DNA of 64,000 nt. Source: Bacteroidota bacterium (lineage in GTDB: Bacteria > Bacteroidota > Bacteroidia > Chitinophagales > Chitinophagaceae). Position 1 is the first letter of the stretch, and every line of letters begins with the position of its first letter. The stretch is taken from NCBI GenBank assembly GCA_023386235.1, contig JAEWKC010000005.1, positions 62,001-126,000 on the forward strand, given 5' to 3'. Of this stretch, positions 36,598 to 45,325 are shown piece after piece. A program made the position numbers and the translations under genes. Below the pieces are notes generated by a model. The model did no database searches. It saw only the letters and a program-made list of their open reading frames with translations, and was not told the origin of the DNA.

Positions 36598-38559
36598 ATG
36601 AACCCGTTTTTTAAAATTGTAACATTGTTTTTAGCGTTATTCTTCCTTTCAAATATTTGTGTGGCAGAAGTAAAGCTTCCTTCTATTTTCAGTGATAATA
36701 TGGTACTGCAACAAAAAAGTGATGCCGCTATCTGGGGCACAGCCGGAAAAAATAAAACCGTAAAAATTAATACATCCTGGAACAATAAAAATTATACTGC
36801 CAAAGCAGATGACAAAGGCGACTGGAAGCTGCACGTAAAAACACCCAAATACGGCGGACCTTACACCATCAGTGTTTCAGAGGATAATACCATTACTTTA
36901 AAAAATGTGCTGATAGGTGAAGTATGGCTTTGCTCCGGCCAGTCAAATATGGAAATGCCTTTAGCGGGATGGGGAAAAGTCAATAATTATGAGCAGGAAA
37001 TTGCGAATGCTCATTTTCCGGAAATAAGGTTATTGCAGGCCATACGTGTTACAGCTAATCAGCCGCAGGCAGATCTACAAGTTAGAAATGATGGTTGGGA
37101 TATTTGCTCACCTGCTACTGTTGCCGATTTTTCGTCTACGGCCTATTTCTTTGCCAGGGAAATTTACAAGCAAACAAAAATCCCTATCGGCCTGATTCAT
37201 TCGTCCTGGGGCGGTACAGTTGCCGAAGCCTGGACGAGCTATGAAACTTTATCTGAGATGGAAGATTTTGCCGAAGCAGCGAAAAAAATAAAGTTTACAC
37301 CGCCCATGACGAAAGATGAATTAGCGGCAGCAGAACAGAATTGGGAAGATCTTGCTTTGCAAAAAGATGCCGGGTATGTGGCAGGAAGTCCTGTCTGGAA
37401 TAAAAACGACCTGGATGTAAGAAGCTGGAAACCTATGCAATTGCCGGGCTTTTGGGAAGCAAAAGGCTTGAGAGGCTTTGATGGTGTAATATGGTTCAGG
37501 AAAAAAATTGATATCCCTGCCGACTGGAAAGGTGAAGACGCGGTGCTGCACTTTTTTGCAGATGATAATGATATTACCTGGTTTAATGGCGAGCAAATTG
37601 GCGCTGTAAACAAGTGGGATCAGCAAAGAGTATACACCATTCCGGCAAGATTATTAAATCAGGGAGATAATTACATCACCATTCGTGTAGATGACATTAG
37701 AAATAATGGTGGCATCCATGGCAAGGTCAGTGAATTTAATATACAGAATAAATCGGGCAATAAAACAATTCCTTTGGCAGGAGAGTGGTTATACAAGATA
37801 GCTTATTCTTTAAAAGACCTTCCTCCAAAACCACAATCGGAAACCGGCCCTAACAGAGCTTCTGTTTTATACAATGCCATGATTAACCCGATTATTGATT
37901 ACAAAATAAGAGGCGCTATCTGGTATCAGGGCGAAAGCAATTCAGGACGGGCAAAACAATACCAGACTTTATTTCCTGCGATGATCAAAGACTGGAGAAA
38001 TAAGTTCTCTTCCGGTGATTTTCCTTTTTATTTTGTACAGCTGGCTAATTTTATGAGGCGTGAGGAAGCGCCCGGCGCATCGCAATGGGCGGAATTGAGA
38101 GAAGCGCAGCTAATGACTACGAGCCTGCCGAATACCGGGATGGCTGTAACAATTGACATAGGCGATGAACAAGATATACACCCGAAAAACAAGCAGGAAG
38201 TAGGCAGGCGCTTAGCTTTGATAGCGCTGAATAAAATCTATGATAAACAAACAGGCTATTCAGGACCGATATACAAAAGTCATGTAGTGAAAGGAAATAA
38301 AATCATATTGTCTTTTTCGCACGATAAGGGTCTGAAAGCAGCTGGCAAGGTGCTCAAAGGATTCTCCATTGCCGGGAACGATAAAAAATTCTATTGGGCA
38401 GATGCAAAAATAGAAGGGAATAAAATAATTGTTTCTTCAAAAAATGTAGCCAATCCAGTTGCCGTAAGATACGGATGGGCAAATAATCCTGACGCGCACC
38501 TATACAATAGCAGCGATCTGCCGGCTTCTCCGTTCAGAACGGATAAATGGGAGGAGTAG
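36598..38559 (+). CDS. SGNH acetylesterase of the sialate-O-acetylesterase type (CE20-like), probable acetylxylan esterase
   Basis: The 653-residue protein has a signal peptide (cut near CVAEV), LPSIFSDNMVLQQ at the start of the mature protein, the SGNH block I LCSGQSNMEMP with nucleophile Ser116, IHSSWGGTVAEAWTS, GAIWYQGESNSG, and a terminal DIGDEQDIHPKNKQEVG with the Asp and His of the triad. A jelly-roll insertion (about residues 255-405) resembles the sugar-binding domain of GH2 enzymes, as in characterised acetylxylan esterases of the CE20 family. It probably strips acetyl groups from the polysaccharide so that the glycosidases can act. It is the last gene of the locus and is followed by a bidirectional terminator. 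Confidence 0.87.
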   Translation: MNPFFKIVTLFLALFFLSNICVAEVKLPSIFSDNMVLQQKSDAAIWGTAGKNKTVKINTSWNNKNYTAKADDKGDWKLHVKTPKYGGPYTISVSEDNTITLKNVLIGEVWLCSGQSNMEMPLAGWGKVNNYEQEIANAHFPEIRLLQAIRVTANQPQADLQVRNDGWDICSPATVADFSSTAYFFAREIYKQTKIPIGLIHSSWGGTVAEAWTSYETLSEMEDFAEAAKKIKFTPPMTKDELAAAEQNWEDLALQKDAGYVAGSPVWNKNDLDVRSWKPMQLPGFWEAKGLRGFDGVIWFRKKIDIPADWKGEDAVLHFFADDNDITWFNGEQIGAVNKWDQQRVYTIPARLLNQGDNYITIRVDDIRNNGGIHGKVSEFNIQNKSGNKTIPLAGEWLYKIAYSLKDLPPKPQSETGPNRASVLYNAMINPIIDYKIRGAIWYQGESNSGRAKQYQTLFPAMIKDWRNKFSSGDFPFYFVQLANFMRREEAPGASQWAELREAQLMTTSLPNTGMAVTIDIGDEQDIHPKNKQEVGRRLALIALNKIYDKQTGYSGPIYKSHVVKGNKIILSFSHDKGLKAAGKVLKGFSIAGNDKKFYWADAKIEGNKIIVSSKNVANPVAVRYGWANNPDAHLYNSSDLPASPFRTDKWEE

Positions 38560-38579
38560 TCTTGCTGATATTTACAATA

Positions 38580-38619
38580 AAAAAAAGAAAGGGTTTTTTA
38601 TTTCGCCCTTTCTTTTTTT
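38580..38619. terminator. Bidirectional terminator between the esterase and DUF1573 genes
   Basis: AAAAAAGAAAGGG pairs with CCCTTTCTTTTTT around a 12-base loop, with A-rich left and T-rich right flanks. The two flanking genes converge here, so one hairpin can serve both strands. It marks the end of the polysaccharide locus. Confidence 0.85.
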
Positions 38620-38637
38620 ATTTCTTATATGTTTTTT

Positions 38638-39018
38638 TTAACTTTTACTTACTACTTCACCTTCTATGGTAAGTACTGTAGGCTTATCATATCCGGCAAA
38701 TAGTACGGTAAGAGTTCTGCTAAAAGCGCCGCCGGCAGCAGCATTATAGCCCGCTTTAATAGTTCCTTTTTTACCCGGCATTACAGGGGTTTTGGCGTAT
38801 TCGGGAGTTGTACATCCACAAGAACTTAAAACATTGGCAATTACCATAGGTTTGTTACTTTTGTTGGTAAAAGTAAAAACAGTAGTGGTGGGCACACCCT
38901 GATTAATTTTTCCAAAAGAATGTTTTACTTTGTCAAATGTAACAGGTGCCTGATTCTGTTGTGCGTAAATAAACGTGCCTGCAAAAATAAACAAGGCTAA
39001 GAATAATAATTTTTTCAT
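38638..39018 (-). CDS. DUF1573 domain secreted protein
   Basis: The 126-residue protein has a signal peptide (cut near TFIYAQ) and one DUF1573 beta-sandwich: VTFDKVKHSFGKINQGVPTTTVFTFTNKS, then VLSSCGCTTPEY with the characteristic CGC, and a final GYDKPTVLTIEGEV. DUF1573 modules are Ig-like and common in Bacteroidota, usually periplasmic or exported, with no defined biochemical role. Length is that of a single-domain member. It stands alone on the minus strand. Confidence 0.9.
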   Translation of the reverse strand: MKKLLFLALFIFAGTFIYAQQNQAPVTFDKVKHSFGKINQGVPTTTVFTFTNKSNKPMVIANVLSSCGCTTPEYAKTPVMPGKKGTIKAGYNAAAGGAFSRTLTVLFAGYDKPTVLTIEGEVVSKS

Positions 39019-39121
39019 TTGTATAGTTATTTGAATTAATTTTTTTGTTCGACAAAGGTTAGAAAAAAAAGTTTAAAATAAAAATAATTAACATCGTTAA
39101 CATAGATTTTGATATATTAAA

Positions 39122-40231
39122 ATGAATACATTAGTCATATATAAAACACCGAGAGGAAACACCAACTCTTATTATAAATTTGTAAGAAAAACGATTGAGC
39201 GATATGCAATGGAAAACGATACCGGCATTTATCAATACCGCAAAGACTACGACGCAAAACAATATCCCGACAGAAGCATACTGCTGCTGAGAATGCCGGA
39301 TAAAACCGGGCTCAGCCTTGACTTGTGGTACAAATTTACTTTGCCGGCAACAATAAAAAAACTCAACATTGATAAGATCATTTACCTGAATGCGCCGGCT
39401 ATGAAAAAAACCGGTGTAGAGCAATTTGTGTTTATAACCGACGTTGGTTTTACTTCTTTCAGAAAAAGTCTTATGCCACATGAAGAGTATTTAAAAAAGA
39501 ATTTAATTAAAGGAATACCTTATACAAAATTACTGATCACGTATTCTTTGTTCGCAGCCGATCAATTAAAGACCTTATCTAAAGAAGATATTTTGGATAA
39601 AATAAAAGTGGTGTATGGTGCGGCGGAATTTCAATTCATGGAAAAATCTTTTAATGAAAAGGAAATCAGGAAAGATATTTTAACCAACGGCAGTGATTAC
39701 TTTCTTGCCAAAATAAAAGATAATGATGAAGAGCAGCTGGTGAATGTTCTTAAAGCTTTTAGTGTATTTAAAAACTGGCAAAAAAGCAGCATGAAGCTGG
39801 TGATCACCGGGCTTGAGAACGGCATCAGTAATCATCTGAAGCGAAAATATACTTCTTATAAATTCCAGAGTGATGTGATCATTTTGGAGGAAGAACATAT
39901 AGATATTTATCCTGAGATACTTTCAGCGTCGTATGCTTTTTTTAATTTGACCGATAGGGATAATGATACTATTCCTTTGATAGAGGCCATGCAGTCATAT
40001 ACTATGTTGCTGGCTTACAACTTACCGTCTGTAAAGGAAATTGCTCAGGCATATTACAAAGAGTTGCAGCAGAGAGATTTTAATTATTTAGGAAACATAA
40101 TGATTGAGATATATAAAGACGAGGATCAGCGCGATATTCAGATTGCTAAAGCGGGAGGGTTTGTGCAGGAGTATGATTATGATGCAATAAAGCAAGATGT
40201 ATTTGAAATATTCAATCATTACAGCTTCTGA
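39122..40231 (+). CDS. Glycosyltransferase-like protein (degenerate GT-B C-terminal signature)
   Basis: The 369-residue cytosolic protein has no signal peptide. Its C-terminal third contains DVIILEEEHIDIYPEILSASYAFFNL followed by TIPLIEAMQSYTMLLAYNLPSVKEIA, which follows the layout of the GT4-type nucleotide-sugar site (x-P-x-x-E-A-M then a conserved Glu), with an Asp-Asn-Asp-Thr stretch where the usual Glu-Gly is found. The N-terminal half is not recognisable. It could be a divergent glycosyltransferase or an inactive relative. Its end overlaps the end of the convergent DUF3810 gene by 13 bp. Confidence 0.5.
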   Translation: MNTLVIYKTPRGNTNSYYKFVRKTIERYAMENDTGIYQYRKDYDAKQYPDRSILLLRMPDKTGLSLDLWYKFTLPATIKKLNIDKIIYLNAPAMKKTGVEQFVFITDVGFTSFRKSLMPHEEYLKKNLIKGIPYTKLLITYSLFAADQLKTLSKEDILDKIKVVYGAAEFQFMEKSFNEKEIRKDILTNGSDYFLAKIKDNDEEQLVNVLKAFSVFKNWQKSSMKLVITGLENGISNHLKRKYTSYKFQSDVIILEEEHIDIYPEILSASYAFFNLTDRDNDTIPLIEAMQSYTMLLAYNLPSVKEIAQAYYKELQQRDFNYLGNIMIEIYKDEDQRDIQIAKAGGFVQEYDYDAIKQDVFEIFNHYSF

Positions 40232-41298
40232 TATTTTTTTTTGTAAGCCAAAAGCCACGCTGTTACTTGTGTGTAGGTTTTTAAGCCTTGGGGCTGATTG
40301 TTGGATTTTAAAAACTGGTTGTAAAGAAATGTTGTATACTTTTCAAAAGAGTTTTGATATTGTTCAAAGAACTGATGCATATAAATGATATCGGCTTTTA
40401 CAAGCGTGTCTAATTTTTCATAATTGATTTTTGCTAAAAGACTATCGCGGTAATACAATTCATTATTGGCATACCTGTATAATTGAAAATAAGTAGAATA
40501 CAGAAACTCATTTTTCGTAGAATTTTTTGCCGTGAGGTACCCAACGAAATTCGCTTCATCTTCAGAGCCGTAACCTAACTGGTGCGCCATTTCATGACAA
40601 ACCACAAAAGGCTGCAGAAATGAAGGCTGGCGGGTGTTTACATGTGCTTCGTTGGTGAACGGATTAATGTAGCCGCTATAACCTAAATAATTACCCAAAA
40701 CATTGTACAGGGGCACTTTTATATTCTTTAACCGATAACTGAGAAAAGGCAGCTCTTTTGATGTAAGATCATAAGCAATGATGGCCTGTTTTTTCATTGC
40801 ATGAAAGGAAGTATCATTTGTATCATTTTTTACAATCAGCCTGTATTCGTTGGTTTTTTGTGCTAATTCTTTAACCAGTGAATTAAGCTCTTCTGTTGTA
40901 TAGCTTTTTTCAATAGAGAGGCCCAGCTGATGCGCTATTCCTAAACGGCTGTAATTCAATCCCCATAAGCCATAGAAAAGAATATAAATGATCAGAAGTG
41001 TACAGGCTAATGAATATGCACCTTGTAGTAGGTAAAGCTTTTTGTTTTTTAATTTAAATAATTGAATGAAGAATTTTACTAAAGAATAAATAAACCAAAT
41101 GCCGGCAATAGTATAAAGCACATCTCCCATACTAAAAGGTATACCGCCAAATAGAAGATTGAGCAACTGCGCGATATACTTATAAGCGCCCATGCTATAA
41201 TACTGCTCCACTAATGGAGGGAAAAGAGAAAATATTTTTATTGCTGCCGCTACCACCAGAAGCGACACGATATTTCTTAATTTTTTATTTTTAAACAT
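40219..41298 (-). CDS. DUF3810 membrane protein with HEMAH metallopeptidase motif
   Basis: The 359-residue protein has N-terminal transmembrane segments (about residues 10-30, 55-80 and 97-115), then a soluble domain with FVVCHEMAHQLGYGSEDEANFVGYL (His235, Glu236, His239, later Glu). This is an HExxH zincin-type motif with a downstream Glu as third ligand candidate. DUF3810 proteins are Bacteroidota-typical and uncharacterised. The likely role is a membrane-bound peptidase facing the periplasm. It is divergent from the small HELKH protein at 41348, sharing a 49-bp promoter region with overlapping -7 boxes. The 3' end overlaps the GT-like gene. Confidence 0.8.
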   Translation of the reverse strand: MFKNKKLRNIVSLLVVAAAIKIFSLFPPLVEQYYSMGAYKYIAQLLNLLFGGIPFSMGDVLYTIAGIWFIYSLVKFFIQLFKLKNKKLYLLQGAYSLACTLLIIYILFYGLWGLNYSRLGIAHQLGLSIEKSYTTEELNSLVKELAQKTNEYRLIVKNDTNDTSFHAMKKQAIIAYDLTSKELPFLSYRLKNIKVPLYNVLGNYLGYSGYINPFTNEAHVNTRQPSFLQPFVVCHEMAHQLGYGSEDEANFVGYLTAKNSTKNEFLYSTYFQLYRYANNELYYRDSLLAKINYEKLDTLVKADIIYMHQFFEQYQNSFEKYTTFLYNQFLKSNNQPQGLKTYTQVTAWLLAYKKKYQKL

Positions 41299-41315
41299 TT
41301 ACAGTGTATATTATT

Positions 41316-41335
41316 CAAAACTAAAATTAATTTTG
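41316..41335. promoter_or_regulatory. Overlapping divergent -7 boxes
   Basis: On the minus strand TAGTTTTG (41323-41316) precedes the DUF3810 start by 17 bp; on the plus strand TAATTTTG (41328-41335) precedes the ATG at 41348 by 12 bp. Both match TAnnTTTG. No clear -33 elements were found, so the assignment rests on position and the -7 match. Confidence 0.4.
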
Positions 41336-41347
41336 CAATGTAATAAT

Positions 41348-41701
41348 ATGAACGACGCAAAAATAAAAGTAAGCATCAGAGAAAAATCATTGCTGGCCAG
41401 GTTAGGTGCCATCAAGCTAAGAGAGAAACGTATGGCTTTGACACTGGGCAAGACCATTTATCTCTACAATGTTTCTAAAGATACGTTTACTCAAAATTTG
41501 CCCTGGGTATGCCACGAACTTAAACATGTGGAGCAATGCAGGCGTATGGGTATTTTTATTTTTCTTTGGAAGTATATTTATTACTCAACTAAATATGGGT
41601 ATTACAACAATCCGCTGGAGAAAGAAGCAAGAGATGCGGAACAGGAGACCACCTTGCTGGCAAGGTTTGATATTGCTACGAAAAATTCAGATATGGCTTA
41701 A
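41348..41701 (+). CDS. Small HELKH-motif protein, zincin-like fragment family
   Basis: The product is 117 residues from the ATG at 41348; a longer reading from a TTG at 41333 would add five residues and overlap the promoter. It has LPWVCHELKHVEQC (His56, Glu57, His60) and a later DAEQETTLL, and resembles short DUF4157-like peptidase domains in which HExxH is followed by a Gln. A third ligand is not obvious. It may be a small metal-binding protein rather than a working protease. It is encoded opposite DUF3810, which has the same type of motif, and ends 3 bp before the convergent ABC-F gene. Confidence 0.6.
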   Translation: MNDAKIKVSIREKSLLARLGAIKLREKRMALTLGKTIYLYNVSKDTFTQNLPWVCHELKHVEQCRRMGIFIFLWKYIYYSTKYGYYNNPLEKEARDAEQETTLLARFDIATKNSDMA

Positions 41702-41703
41702 TA

Positions 41704-43641
41704 TTAGCTGGCTTCCATTTCTAAAATTTTTTCAAATAGTTTTTCATATTCCTGGTGAGCGGATGCAAGTTTCAATTGTATGTTTTCATAATCCTTTTCC
41801 AACTGATGAAACTTTTCGATCTGCGCGTAAGTTTCGGGTAAGGACATTTCTTTTTCTACGCCTGCTTTTTTTTCTTCAAGAGTATTGATGTCTTCTTCTT
41901 TTTTTTCTAATTGTCGTTTATATTTTTGTAGCTCTTTTTTTTGTTCCCTGGTGAGTGAATTATCCGGTACTGCTTTTACATTTTCTTTGATAACCGGCGC
42001 CGATACAGGTTCTGCGGTTATGGCTTCCTCTTTCTTTCTTGCAGCCATTCTTTCGTTCCATTCGGTATATTCCTGATAAGAACCTTTAAATTCCTTTATT
42101 TTATAATCTTCTATTTCCCATATTTTGTTAGCGGTTTTAGAGATGAAATATCGGTCGTGACTCACAAATATCATAGTGCCTTCATAGTTGTTCAGCGCCT
42201 GGGCCAATAAATCTACACTAAACATATCCAGGTGGTTGGTAGGTTCGTCTAGCATTAAAAAGTTAGATTTGCTTACAATTACTTTTGCCAGTGCCACACG
42301 CGCCTTTTCTCCTCCGCTCAGGATTTTTATTTTTTTATCCACTTCTTCGCCGCTGAACATAAAGCCGCCTAAGAGCGAACGTAGCTCCAGTTCTGTTTTC
42401 CCGCTGCCGCAGGTTTGCATTTCTTCGATGATAGTATTTTCCAGATTGAGACTTTCCAGCTGGTGCTGCGCGTAAAAACTCTCTTCTACATTGTGCCCCC
42501 AAATCCTTTTGCCATCAAAGTTTTCGGTATCGGTTATGATTCTTAAAAAAGTAGATTTACCCTTACCGTTAGCACCAATAAAAGCTATTTTATCTCCTCT
42601 TTCTATCTCTGCCGATGTGTTCTTGAGAATCACATTGTTGCCAAAAGCTTTACTAACGTTTTCTAAAGATGCGATGATTTTTCCCGGTTGTTTATCTATC
42701 TGGAAATTAATTCTAAGATTAGGTCTTTCCAACTCTACCTGTTCTATTCTGTCTAATTTGTCTAATCTTTTAATAGCACTTTGCGCGGCGGCGGCTTTGG
42801 TAGCTTTTGAGCGAAAGCGTTCTATGAATCTCTCTTGTTGGCGTATATACTCCTGCTGGTTTTCGTAGGCGCGTTGTTGTAGTTCTATCCGCAATGCTTT
42901 TTCGCTTTCGTAAAATTCATAATTGCCGGAGTAGATGTGCAACTGTTGTTGATACAGCTCTACAATTTTATTTACCATCCTGTTTAAAAAGAATTTATCG
43001 TGCGAAACGATTACTACGCTGCCTTTATAGTTTTGTAAATATTTTTCCAGCCATTCAATAGAAGGAAGATCGAGGTGGTTGGTAGGTTCATCCAGCAACA
43101 AAACATCTGGCTGCTGCAAAATCATTTTTGCCAGCAACACGCGCATGCGCCATCCGCCACTGAAGGTTTTGTATGGTCTTGTTAATTCTTCATTGCTAAA
43201 TCCAAGTCCGTGCAATACCTCTTCTGTTTTGTATTGAATATTATAGCCGTTCAATACATCCATCTCATGCAAGTAATCGGTGTATGTAATCAATAATTTT
43301 TCATCATGATTTTTTTCCAGTTCATGGCTTAAGTGTTCGATTTCTTTTTCCAAAAAACGAACACGTTCAAATGCGCTCATGGCCACTTCCAAAATAGATT
43401 CATTGGTATCGAAACTCAGCAAATCTTGATGCAGATAGCCGATAGTAGTATTTCGCCCTTTTTCTACATTGCCAGACAACGGCGTGTACTGACCCGTTAA
43501 AACCTTTAGAATGGTGGACTTTCCTGTGCCATTGTAACCTATCAAGCCAATCCTTTCACCCGGATGTATGTGCCAGGTAGCATCGGCAACAATTACTCTT
43601 GCGCCAAATTCAAACGTAACATTATTCAAACCGATTAACAT
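41704..43641 (-). CDS. ABC-F family ATPase (ribosome-associated type)
   Basis: The 645-residue protein has two ABC ATPase modules and no membrane segments. The first Walker A is GYNGTGKST (about 35-43), with signature FSGGWRMRVLLA and LLLDEPTNHLD; the second Walker A is GANGKGKST, with LSGGEKARVALA and FLMLDEPTNHLD. An interdomain linker with basic helices (ERFIERFRSKATKAAAAQSAI) and a C-terminal coiled coil (about 560-640, KELQKYKRQLEKKEEDINTL) follow the ABC-F plan. Such proteins bind the ribosome and help resolve stalled or slow translation; some give antibiotic resistance. A -7 box TACTTTTG lies only 4 bp before the ATG. Confidence 0.93.
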   Translation of the reverse strand: MLIGLNNVTFEFGARVIVADATWHIHPGERIGLIGYNGTGKSTILKVLTGQYTPLSGNVEKGRNTTIGYLHQDLLSFDTNESILEVAMSAFERVRFLEKEIEHLSHELEKNHDEKLLITYTDYLHEMDVLNGYNIQYKTEEVLHGLGFSNEELTRPYKTFSGGWRMRVLLAKMILQQPDVLLLDEPTNHLDLPSIEWLEKYLQNYKGSVVIVSHDKFFLNRMVNKIVELYQQQLHIYSGNYEFYESEKALRIELQQRAYENQQEYIRQQERFIERFRSKATKAAAAQSAIKRLDKLDRIEQVELERPNLRINFQIDKQPGKIIASLENVSKAFGNNVILKNTSAEIERGDKIAFIGANGKGKSTFLRIITDTENFDGKRIWGHNVEESFYAQHQLESLNLENTIIEEMQTCGSGKTELELRSLLGGFMFSGEEVDKKIKILSGGEKARVALAKVIVSKSNFLMLDEPTNHLDMFSVDLLAQALNNYEGTMIFVSHDRYFISKTANKIWEIEDYKIKEFKGSYQEYTEWNERMAARKKEEAITAEPVSAPVIKENVKAVPDNSLTREQKKELQKYKRQLEKKEEDINTLEEKKAGVEKEMSLPETYAQIEKFHQLEKDYENIQLKLASAHQEYEKLFEKILEMEAS

Positions 43642-43645
43642 GGCG

Positions 43646-43653
43646 CAAAAGTA
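43646..43653 (-). promoter_or_regulatory. -7 box immediately before the ABC-F gene
   Basis: TACTTTTG on the minus strand (43653-43646) matches TAnnTTTG and lies 4 bp from the start codon (43641). A TTTG at 43682-43679 is 25 bp upstream, longer than the usual 19-21. If used, the transcript would be leaderless or nearly so. Confidence 0.35.
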
Positions 43654-44214
43654 ATAAATATCTATAATCTTGCGTATCCAAACTTTTCTATTTCATTAAT
43701 AGATTCGAGGACTACCGTATATTCGTTTTAGAGTAAATATTGTCCAAGTTAACTAAAGTTGAATAGAGATAATATCTATCAAAATTGAAAATACAATAAA
43801 GGATTTGTAGAAAAATAATATATGCCTTAATCTTTACAATCAATAATCATTTGTACATGCAATATGCTAAAGCATATTAATTATTTATCATAAATTATTT
43901 AGAATAACTATTTCAGAAGAACACTGCTTTTAAAAACTAAAAGAACATCTTAAGAATAAGATACTTTTTTTTTAACAACCAACAATGAAAATCTTTAATC
44001 AGCATAGATGCTTAGCTCAGCTCCGGAAGCAAAGTCTTGTCCGCGCTGTTCACTAAGCGGTGTAAATCGTATGTAGCGGGCTTTTACGAACTTCTCAATG
44101 ATTACTTTTTTTTAAAATTATAATAATATTAATACATTGAAATACGTACATTCGTTTTTTTTAAATTGCTAAAAAGAAATTATAATTGCGCAAATACTTT
44201 CTTGAATTTTAAAA
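43654..44214. other. Gene-free stretch around the GH2 remnant
   Basis: Apart from the ABC-F promoter and the GH2 remnant (43995-44106) I see only AT-rich sequence with scattered poly-T and poly-A runs and no convincing promoter for the lipoprotein gene that follows. The composition is clearly more AT-rich than the flanking genes, in keeping with a decayed region. Confidence 0.5.
43995..44106 (-). pseudogene. Remnant of the 3' end of a GH2 beta-galactosidase gene
   Basis: Read on the minus strand, the 36 codons ending in TAA at 43995-43997 contain VKARYIRFTPLSEQRGQDFA and then SGAELSIYAD. The intact GH2 protein encoded at 45326-49351 ends with an almost identical sequence (31 of 36 residues the same). 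Outside this segment the similarity stops at about 43984 and 44110. It is the tail of a galactose-binding (F5/8 type C) module with nothing upstream, so it cannot be expressed as a protein. It is either the rest of a lost tandem copy or a duplicated gene end created by insertion of the cassette between. Confidence 0.8.
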
Positions 44215-44971
44215 ATGAAAAATTTACATAGGTATTTTATAGTTTTAATTATTTTGATTGCAATTGTTTCGTGCAAAAAAGATAATTTTGATAATAGTCT
44301 AACAAGCACAGAGTCCTTAAAGGAATACATTTCAAAAGACCAATATTGACGAGAAGTAAAAAAAATGAGAAGTAAAAAAAATATTTTCTAACAAGAGTAG
44401 TATTAAGCAGTCTATCCCGATTGATATTTTAGAAAAAGCAGAACTTTATACTAGTAAAGATGATATTGATTTAATAAACAATAGCGGTATAAAGGAGTTT
44501 TATCGTTCCAGAAAATTAAATCCGAGTATTATTGATGCTGCGCAATACATTTCTAATAATTTTAATACTGATTTTTATACTCAACTAATGAAAGAGTTCG
44601 ATTTAAATAATGATGAATACTTAATGGCATATAGAATTGCTACTACCGCTGACTTATTAGAAAAGTACGACGCCTTTTTGATGGATAATGGATATAATTT
44701 GAAAGAGTCTTTAACAGCTAAAATCAGCTTTTCTAATGAACGTCCTTTTTTAATAATGAATGCAAATAGCGAGTATATATATAATACCCCAGTTATAGTT
44801 TCTAAAGTTAGTAGCCGAAAACGTTTTTCTTGTGCTTTAGCATTAGCAGGATATGGTCTTGCTATAGCTGCTGCTCCTGTATCAGGAGGTGCTAGTGTTG
44901 CGGTAGTTGCTGTTTGGTCTGCTTCTTATTTTGTGGCTGGTGCAAGCGTAATAGATTCTTGTCTTAATTAA
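44215..44971 (+). pseudogene. Broken lipoprotein gene (nonsense codon plus 16-bp tandem duplication)
   Basis: The ATG at 44215 starts a lipoprotein signal ending in IVSC and runs 44 codons to a TGA at 44347. The sequence GAGAAGTAAAAAAAAT is present twice in tandem (44351-44366 and 44367-44382). With one copy removed, the frame continues past the TGA as REVKKIFSNKS into the frame of the remaining ORF (usable ATG at 44588, 127 codons to 44971). The ancestral protein was about 245 residues. Its C-terminus holds a hydrophobic Ala/Gly-rich stretch between two Cys (SCALALAGYGLAIAAAP...DSCLN). I do not recognise the family. Confidence 0.75.
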
Positions 44972-44998
44972 AATATTCAATCATTCAATTGCAAAAAA

Positions 44999-45253
44999 AT
45001 GTTACTCAAAAAAAATTATTTGTTAATCATAATTGGTGTATTAACGGTGCTTAATTTGCTTTATTTTTTAATAGAAGGTGCGGCATTCAGACGGGCTTTT
45101 ATATTAAACACTATCGTTTGTGCACTAATTGCCATATCGTTATTTCTAAACAAGCGCACCACAAATCAGTTAAGCAAAAAACAACTAATATTTTTTTATA
45201 GCATTTTAGCTGTAATCTCAGCTTCTGTATTTTTATATTTCATTCTAAAATAA
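44999..45253 (+). CDS. Small three-helix membrane protein, unknown
   Basis: The 84-residue protein is almost entirely membrane segments: about residues 7-26, 31-50 and 62-82, separated by short basic loops. There are no recognisable motifs. It lies 27 bp after the broken lipoprotein gene, inside the cassette flanked by GH2 gene-end copies. Given a hydrophobic secreted-type partner, an immunity or anchoring protein is one possibility, but this is inference from context only. Confidence 0.5.
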   Translation: MLLKKNYLLIIIGVLTVLNLLYFLIEGAAFRRAFILNTIVCALIAISLFLNKRTTNQLSKKQLIFFYSILAVISASVFLYFILK

Positions 45254-45261
45254 AAAAACAA

Positions 45262-45302
45262 AAAAGAGCGACTGCCTTACGCTTGAAGACAGTCGCTCTT
45301 TT
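45262..45302. terminator. Bidirectional terminator between the cassette and the GH2 gene
   Basis: AAAAGAGCGACTG (45262-45274) pairs with CAGTCGCTCTTTT (45290-45302), with a partly paired inner loop. A-rich and T-rich flanks serve both convergent gene ends (45253 and 45326). Confidence 0.85.
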
Positions 45303-45325
45303 CTATATTCATAATTAATGAAAAT

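Noticed and set aside
41469..41888. 139-codon ORF on the plus strand
   Set aside because: Out-of-frame shadow of the HELKH gene and the end of the ABC-F gene.
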